A stretch of DNA of 64,000 nt, taken from NCBI GenBank assembly GCA_034766995.1, contig CM068317.1:18737654-18801653 (forward strand), written 5' to 3'. Source of the stretch: Acanthacorydalis orientalis. Its lineage: Eukaryota; Arthropoda; Insecta; Megaloptera; Corydalidae. This document shows positions 57,690 through 64,000 of the stretch, one piece after another. The position numbers and the translations under genes were made by a program. The first letter of the stretch is position 1. The number at the start of each line of letters is the position of its first letter. The notes beneath the pieces are model-generated. The model did no database searches, had not been told where the DNA came from, and was given only the letters and a program-made list of their open reading frames with translations.

Positions 57690-58084
57690 CATTGTACAAT
57701 TACTCGGCGTTCATTACTACGTACAGTTACTCACACAATTGAGCTTATACCACTAACAAAAATATATTTGTTCAAATATCTAAGATTAAATTTAATTTTT
57801 GTATTAATTTGTATGCAAATTATGATTTATATTTATTTGAAATAATGATTGAACCAAAGAAATAAATTAAAAAACTACACACACCTTTATTTGATGTAGA
57901 AATTTTAAATAGGAGTCTAATTGATGTACGAACAATTGAGCGTACATCACAATAAAATCGGCTATTTTCGGCTATGTTCGACACTTACAATATCAAACAA
58001 GGGGAACTCCAAGTATTTTACTACTGTTCAGTTGTTTTCAATATTTTTTAATTGAAACAGTTTATTCAATTTGATGAATCTGAA
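57690..58084. other. AT-rich non-coding DNA
   Basis: Nothing recognisable. Confidence 0.5.
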
Positions 58085-58725
58085 AGGCGAGAACATGGAA
58101 AATAAAAGAAAGGAAAAAGACATTAGTATCCGACAATTAATAATAAAATTGTGCTGTGAGGGTAAATCGTTACGAGAAAAAGGAATGATCATAGGTTGAA
58201 TACATTCCACAATTCAAAAAATTATTAATAATTGTAAATATGAAGGAACATTAAAAAATAAACCTGATTGTGGAAAAAAATAACACCACATGATGAACGC
58301 TTTATTATAAGAAAAATAACAGTTAATCCCTAACAAAATATTTTAAAATTACAGGAAAATGTATCATCAGTCATTAATAAACGTGTATCAACGGAAACGA
58401 TTCGCCATGTTTTAAGGAACAATGGGTACAATGGCCGTGTCATACGAAAAAAGCCTTAAATATCCAAAGTTTATAGAATGAAACGCTGAGAGTGCTAAAA
58501 ATATTTAATTACGATGAAAACTTTTGGAAAATAGTTATCTTTCCCGATTAATCAAAATTTAACTTATTTGTGTCTGACGGGCATCAAATAGTTTGGAGAC
58601 TACCGAATACTGAATATAAAAATAGAAATAAGTGTGCAACAATTAAGAATGGGGATGCTCGAAATGCTATGGGGCTGTATGGCGGGTGTTGGCACTGGAA
58701 ACTTGGACTTTATTGATACCATTAT
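58085..58725 (+). pseudogene. Tc1-like transposase relic, interrupted by a MITE
   Basis: Reads MENKRKEKDISIRQLIIKLCCEGKSLREKGMIIG (first helix-turn-helix), a stop, HSTIQKIINNCKYEGTLKNKPDCGKK, then TPHDERFIIRKITVNP, SSVINKRVSTETIRHVLRNNGYNGRVIRKKP (second helix-turn-helix and linker). A damaged first catalytic region follows (IFPDXSKFNLFVSDGHQIVW; normally FSDESKFxxFGSDGxxxVW), then IKNGDARMLWGCMAGVGTGNLDFIDTI. It stops where the hAT-like MITE begins. The catalytic C-terminus is not seen downstream. Confidence 0.7.
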
Positions 58726-59132
58726 CAGGACCGGATGAACACTAGGTTCCGGCCTTGGGCCACGAATCAAATTCCGTCACTTCCCTCCCTTCTCACATTT
58801 TGTCGAAATGAATTAAGGTAAATCCGTGACTGTTGATAATTTTGAAAATTTTCAACAGAAAAAATTTTAATGATCGTTAAAAATTTGTAAAATTTTCCAT
58901 TTATTTAATTTATTAAAAAAAAATGCAAATTATGAAGTTCTGTTACAGAATTTTCAAAAACAAAGTTTGAACACAAATTTTTAGATTTAATTTTTCATTT
59001 CACATCTGAGATACCTGTAAATCAAAATTATGATTGAAAACAAAATGTCCAGTTTATCAAAATTGGTCGTACATCAAAATTTGCCGCACTGGGCAGTGGC
59101 CCATGTTTCTCCTGCTTAAATCCTACGCTGTG
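58726..59132 (+). mobile_element. hAT-like MITE, copy 2
   Basis: Starts CAGGACCGGATGAACACTAG; the other end, inverted, starts CACAGCGTAGGATTTAAGCA and then has ATGGGCCACTGCCCAG. It is homologous over its full length to 9733-10127. It cuts the Tc1-like relic. Target duplication not clear. Confidence 0.7.
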
Positions 59133-60823
59133 CTTATGTTTTCTTAATGAAAACCGTAGTGTATTCTTTTGTAGATCTTCCAAAACAACTTTTGCGCAGT
59201 ATAAAATAAAGGTGATTTGTATTTATCCTAAACATATTTTCATTTAATGTAATATAAAATGTTAACATGCATATATCTAATGCAAGAAAGCTGATAAATA
59301 TATATTGAATAAATTAAACTTATACAAAAATATAGAAATACTTATAGTACTTCCAATACATCGATGAACAGTCCAATATTCCAATATTTAAACACAATTT
59401 AAAACGAGATATCAAAAGTAGTTTCGGAAAAATAATTCAAAATATAGTAAGTAATTTTTTCAGATGTTTGTTTGAATTCGTTCAAACGTATTGATTAAAT
59501 TCATAAAATATCCAAATATAACATAAATCAATTATAATAAAAAGTATCAATAAAATTTTATCTAATCATATAAAAATCAAATATCCAATTAAAACTTTAG
59601 TACTATGTTATCATGTTTATTAAATATTGTTGCTATGTAAAAAATATATAAAAACATGCACTTATGCTGAAAAATATCTATTAATAGTGTTATGCATTGA
59701 TAGATAAAAGATAACTATTAAAATATTTTTCTATATGTATATTTAATTACGATCATCAATTTTAAACGGTACCTGTCTATGACTTTTAATTTAATGAACA
59801 CATGTACGAATTAAAAATGGAAGGCACAGTAATTCTCAAATATTTTGTATTTTATAAAAAAAAGTTTAAATGCATTTACAACTATTGGTTTTTTTTAATA
59901 ACTTTACAACGATTTAGTTTTGTTAAGTATATATAGTGTTATTAAATTACAGAACTGTTTAACTGAATATGCCCAGAGAAATTGGTTAATGTTTCAATTA
60001 TTATTGAAAACTTAGAAAATGATTTAAGTATGAAAATTAATGTAATAAACAGATAAAGTATATGAGAGACATTTTAAAAGTATGAAGTGACTTATTGAAA
60101 TAATATGAAAAAAACGTAGAATCTTTATAAAGAAATGTGCAATTTAGAGGAAACGTACGGGAAGTTCTTCAATTTGTATTAATATTGACTGGATAGTATG
60201 ACATGTTGAGAGAATTATGATGAGTCAGTGTCAAAAAAAAATCATTAATCAATATTAGAACGTTCGCTTCAACAGTCTTCTATTCGAGTATCCAATATGT
60301 ATTCGGATTTATTAGATTTCTTATATTAGACCTATCATTAATAACGATTATTGTTGATTAAAAGTAGAGATTTATGTTTTAATATTCTTGGAATAAACTA
60401 TAATATTATTAAAAATTACTTCTGTAAAAAATATAGCCGAATACATAATTGTTTATAACAATAATTATGGATATCTTGTAGTTTAATAAATTAAATTTTA
60501 TCAATGAAATTAATTTTCAAATTAAATTGTATGAAAACTTTCCATTAATTTATATACCGTTTCAAGGAAAACAAATAAAGAAAAATATCCATTGGTATTA
60601 TATAGGTATATTTTATTGTACTATAAAAACAAGTATTTTGAAAATGTACTGTAAATTTACTTAACGTTCTTTATTTCTTGAATGAAATATCGTGTTTTTT
60701 TGAGTAAAACAACAAATTGTACTTAAAACGTAAAATGAAGTAAATAAAAAAAACATTTTAACTATAAGATGAAAGTAAAACATCTTTGTACCTCTATAAT
60801 GAAACAACAAAGATCACATAACA

Positions 60824-60827
<4 letters not shown>
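59133..60827. other. AT-rich non-coding DNA
   Basis: About 1.7 kb with nothing recognisable. Confidence 0.55.

Positions 60828-60882
<55 letters not shown>
60828..60882. repeat. (TA)n microsatellite
   Basis: TA repeats ending exactly at mariner B. Confidence 0.95.
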
Positions 60883-60885
<3 letters not shown>

Positions 60886-61461
60886 GATTGGTAGGAAAAT
60901 AATTGCGGTTTTTGTTTTCTGAATTATAACCTTATTTTTTTCCAATAAAAATATCATTTACTTGTGTTCATGTTAATATCATTTTAAAATGCATTTTTTG
61001 GTCCGTATTTTGGTTACATCGACTTTGGTTTTCTTATTAATTTAGTTCAAATTGGATCAGTGAATTAAAGGCGGGAAAGAAGCAAATAAGAGCATTTTTT
61101 GTATAAGTTCAAAACGGGTGATAAAGTAGAAAATATAAATAAATAAAGTAGAAACTTCTCGAAACTAAACGAGACTTTTGGTATGGGTATTGTTAAGAAA
61201 CGTATGTGCAATGGTGATTTTAAATATTTTGTGCTGAAGACGAGAGCCTTGCAGATGAAGAAAGTCGTACGTGTCCTTCTTCAGTTCATAACGACCAACT
61301 GTAGGTGTTAGTTGAATAAGAATCACGTACAACAATTCTAGAGCTTTCACAAAAGTTAGCTGTTAGCGATCCATCAGTTCTGGGCCACTTGAAACAGCCA
61401 GGAAAATCAAAAAAGCTTAATAAGTAGGTGCATAAACCGCAATTATTTTTCTACCAACCTT
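60883..61461 (+). mobile_element. Mariner B (HTH-only type), complete but worn copy
   Basis: Left ATAGATTGGTAGGAAAATAA after (TA)n; right, inverted, AAGGTTGGTAGAAAAATAATT before TATATA. The plus strand reads FKTGDKVE-type, GIVKKRMC, CRRREPCR-type shadow, SSVHNDQL, LVEXESRTTILELSQKLAVSDPSVLGHLKQPGKSKK, then the right terminal repeat. Same structure and length (about 579 bp) as 31856-32438. A minus-strand frame at 61165-61350 is antisense. Confidence 0.85.
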
Positions 61462-61469
61462 ATATATGT

Positions 61470-61482
61470 ATACATATGTATG

Positions 61483-61520
<38 letters not shown>
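61470..61520. repeat. (TATG)n and (TA)n microsatellite
   Basis: TA repeats on the right flank of mariner B, so the element sits within TA-rich repeat. Confidence 0.9.
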
Positions 61521-61522
<2 letters not shown>

Positions 61523-62939
61523 GTTTCATTTATCTTTTCGTTATGCAATCAGAAAAGAGATTAACACAGCAATATTTATTACAATGGCAGTATAGTTCGT
61601 TTTGGGGTATTATTTTTTTTGTTATTAATTAACGATTTACCAATTCTCAGGAAATTTAATCTGTTTTCTATAGCATTATATTTTAAATTATTAATTAATT
61701 TATTCGTTTTTTTTCTGACATACCATAGGTTTCAAACATAAACTTAAATACTTCTACCTATAAGTTATTGCTATTTATTTTTATATTTTATATTCGTATT
61801 ATTATCGTTTTATAAAATAAACTTTATAATATTCAAGTGTATACAAAAGGTCTGAAATAAATTACAATACACTGATCATTAAATAATAGCATTTTTTAAT
61901 ACATTCAAAGAATAAAAAAGTGCGTAGCAACTTCAATGGCTTAAATTTTTTCTTGACAATTTAGCCTGATGTGTTTAATAAAAAAAATATATTTTTAAAA
62001 TATGCTGAGATAGTTATATAATCATTTTATCACAAAATCCTTAAATTTTGAAATTAAATTAATGTTCCAGTCCAAACAGATATTTTATAGAAATAGTAAT
62101 ATTAATGATTAATTAGGATAAAATTGTGGCTACGATATATGACTAAAAACCGATTTAATAATTGAAATATCTGTCTCGAAATTATAGGAGAATTAAAACT
62201 TCAAGAATATCAGCTAAAAATTCACAAAATATAAATATAGGAGAATTCAAATTCCAATGATATAGGCTAAAATTTTACAAAATATAAATTTGGCACATTC
62301 ATTGACTAAATTCATTTTTACAAACGAATTTTTCACTCATTCTACAAACTACAACATTTTTCGGACCAAAATTGTTCAATAATTGTTTATCGATCAGTTT
62401 TGATTATACTTATGCGCGTTTCCATATGGATACCGTCATCCTCAAGGTTATTAAGATACGAAAAGAAGAGATTTTTTTTGAACATTAATATCATTTTCTT
62501 TTAAAAACGTAAATTATTTTAAATCAATAACCTTTTTCATATTTAATCTTAAAACAAATATACAATGGAGATAAATTTATTTTAAAAGTACCAACACACA
62601 TTACACCAGATATACAAGTTACGGTTTGTTTCGAGGTTACTTGTTTTTAAAGAAATGTAGATTTGATAATTGAACTTGAAATATATTTAATTGTGATGTT
62701 ATTGATATTCTTTGTTTAAATAAACTTTATTTACTGTATAAGAGTGTGTACAACTAAGTCAATTAGTGTATGAATGATTATGTATGTGGGTGACAATGAA
62801 ACTAAAATAAACACAATGAATGTAATGATAAAATTATAATGATCTGATTATCTCTTGTCAAGATCAGACACAGACACATGTGCATGCATGGATATGTATA
62901 TATAAGAATAAATAACGTTTTGGTATCTAATATAATACT
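61521..62939. other. AT-rich non-coding DNA
   Basis: A near-direct repeat of about 60 bp (AGGAGAATTAAAACTTCAAG ... and AGGAGAATTCAAATTCCAAT ...) occurs at 62187-62290. Nothing else is recognised. Confidence 0.5.
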
Positions 62940-63770
62940 TTATGTCAAGGGCTTCTCTAATGCATTATAACAGCCCACGCGTGTAACATACATGACGAAC
63001 AGAGTGACCTGCAAATCAAACCTTTTCCAACCGAATATAAGTATACAAATGTTCTGTATCTTCGCTGGAGCGAGCTGTAACCTGCATAAAAGTTGAGTGT
63101 CACGTAAACGAGTTGCTACAGGCAGATACTAGTTTTTTTTGTAATTTTATTTCACTAAGACTGGTTTATAAAAAAAGACTCGTGTCTGTGTATCTCTATC
63201 ATATGCATACGTGCCATACAGCTGTCTCAATACGATGAACTGAATATATTAACCGTGTGCAAGTCATTAACAAAAAACCTGTACAGATAATTTACTCGTA
63301 ATTTTATCTTCATCTGCTCGCTTGTGTAACGCTTATCTGTCTCTACTATTTGACTTGAATGTATATCTTTTTATGCTTTATCATGTCCCACAGAGACTAT
63401 ACATACCCTTGGGCGATGTTTTTTCCTTGTCTTGTTATGCTGGTCTGCTTTGTTTATTTTATCCAGCTGATTCAGGGCAGTTGCCGGTGTTGCCATGCCC
63501 AACTAAGCGGTCACGACTGTCAATAAAACTACAACACACAACCGCTCCACTCTTTCAAACAGCAGTAGATATATTCGTCTCACTCATAAACGAATAATTA
63601 GTAATAAGTACTAGTAACAAAATGATCAAGTAGACATTGAGTCGCCAGTAACAAAAACACAATTAACTGGTATCTCTATCCTTCTTACCTATGAGATCAT
63701 TCTACTGAAATAGTAAAAGAAAAGTAGATTCTATAACAAGTGCTGACAAAACACGTATTGTATATAATTG
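62940..63770. other. Less AT-rich segment, unrecognised
   Basis: Visibly richer in G and C than the rest. CATAAAAGTTGAGTGTCACG at 63085-63104 resembles a TATA-containing promoter. An open frame at 63322-63597 lacks an ATG at its edge (first in-frame ATG at 63376) and matches no family I know. It could be a regulatory or untranslated region of a neighbouring gene outside the window, or an unrecognised repeat. Confidence 0.3.
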
Positions 63771-63774
63771 TTTA

Positions 63775-64000
63775 TAGGTTGGTTGTAAAATTGCATTTCG
63801 GTTTCGCATAATCTTTTCCGTACATTATTTCCATGTAATTATACAGAAGAAAAAACACATGGAAATTTACTTATGTTTTGATGACAATGAAAATATAATT
63901 ATTTTACACAACACGTACAAATGCGAAAAAAAAACCTCTAATTGTACTATGTTGTAACTAATCACAATTTTCACTTCTAATTAGGTACACACCTGATATT
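63775..64000 (+). mobile_element. Possible mariner left end running off the window
   Basis: TATAGGTTGGTTGTAAAATT then GCATTTCGGTTT resembles the TTAGGTTGGTN..AATTGCGGTTT end of B/cecropia mariners, with several differences. No coding sequence is readable before the window ends. Confidence 0.35.

Noticed and set aside
63322..63597. 91-codon open frame near the right edge
   Set aside because: No ATG at its start and no family similarity I can name; kept only as part of an unrecognised segment.
1..64000. CRISPR array, bacterial operon or prophage
   Set aside because: No spaced direct repeats and no long bacterial-type frames; repeats are microsatellites and transposons of animal type.
1..64000. 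tRNA or rRNA genes
   Set aside because: No cloverleaf with A and B boxes and no rRNA core sequence noticed by eye; a covariance-model scan would be decisive.

Overview
This window looks like intergenic or intronic DNA from an animal, most likely an arthropod and probably an insect. It is strongly AT-rich and broken up by long (TA)n microsatellites. I find no host protein gene, rRNA or tRNA that I can defend. Nearly everything recognisable is a dead or non-autonomous transposable element: Tc1/mariner elements of at least five lineages, hAT-like elements, RTE-type LINE fragments, one candidate solo LTR, and one relic of a repeated zinc-finger gene family. All assignments come from reading conceptual translations and terminal repeats by eye. 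Subfamily names are from recall and none was searched.

Layout. 1-10 kb: a mauritiana-type mariner relic apparently nested in a pogo-like terminal-repeat element, a Tc3-like (IS630-type) transposase relic, a 5'-truncated RTE LINE, mariner A copy 1 (6355-7286) and a hAT-like MITE. 10-17 kb: mariner C copy 1, a full-length cecropia-type mariner (11912-13181), a Tc3-like relic, an HTH-only mariner B fragment, a GC-rich motif and a 535-bp cecropia deletion derivative. 19-28 kb: a Tc3-like relic, mariner B interrupted by a hAT transposase fragment, a hAT-like element with an 80-bp mariner MITE inside it, and full-length mariner E (25998-27263). 28-41 kb: three Tc1-like relics, mariner B, twin perfect hairpins, the zinc-finger relic (35480-36216) and a candidate solo LTR (36357-36912). 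41-53 kb: mariner C copies 2-4, a Tc3-like relic, a truncated cecropia mariner and the longer RTE LINE (50360-51775). 53-64 kb: the second full-length cecropia mariner (53637-54963), a scrambled mariner/Tc3-like mosaic, mariner A copy 2 (56772-57687), a Tc1-like relic broken by the second hAT-like MITE, another mariner B, and a less AT-rich tail.

The elements interact as parasites rather than as a pathway. Mariner A and two C copies keep the catalytic region but have lost the N-terminal DNA-binding half. The mariner B group keeps the DNA-binding half and both ends but has no catalytic domain. Such copies could move only with transposase supplied from elsewhere, and the B type could in principle bind ends and repress. 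(TA)n tracts adjoin many mariner insertions, and several start exactly at RTE 3' tails.
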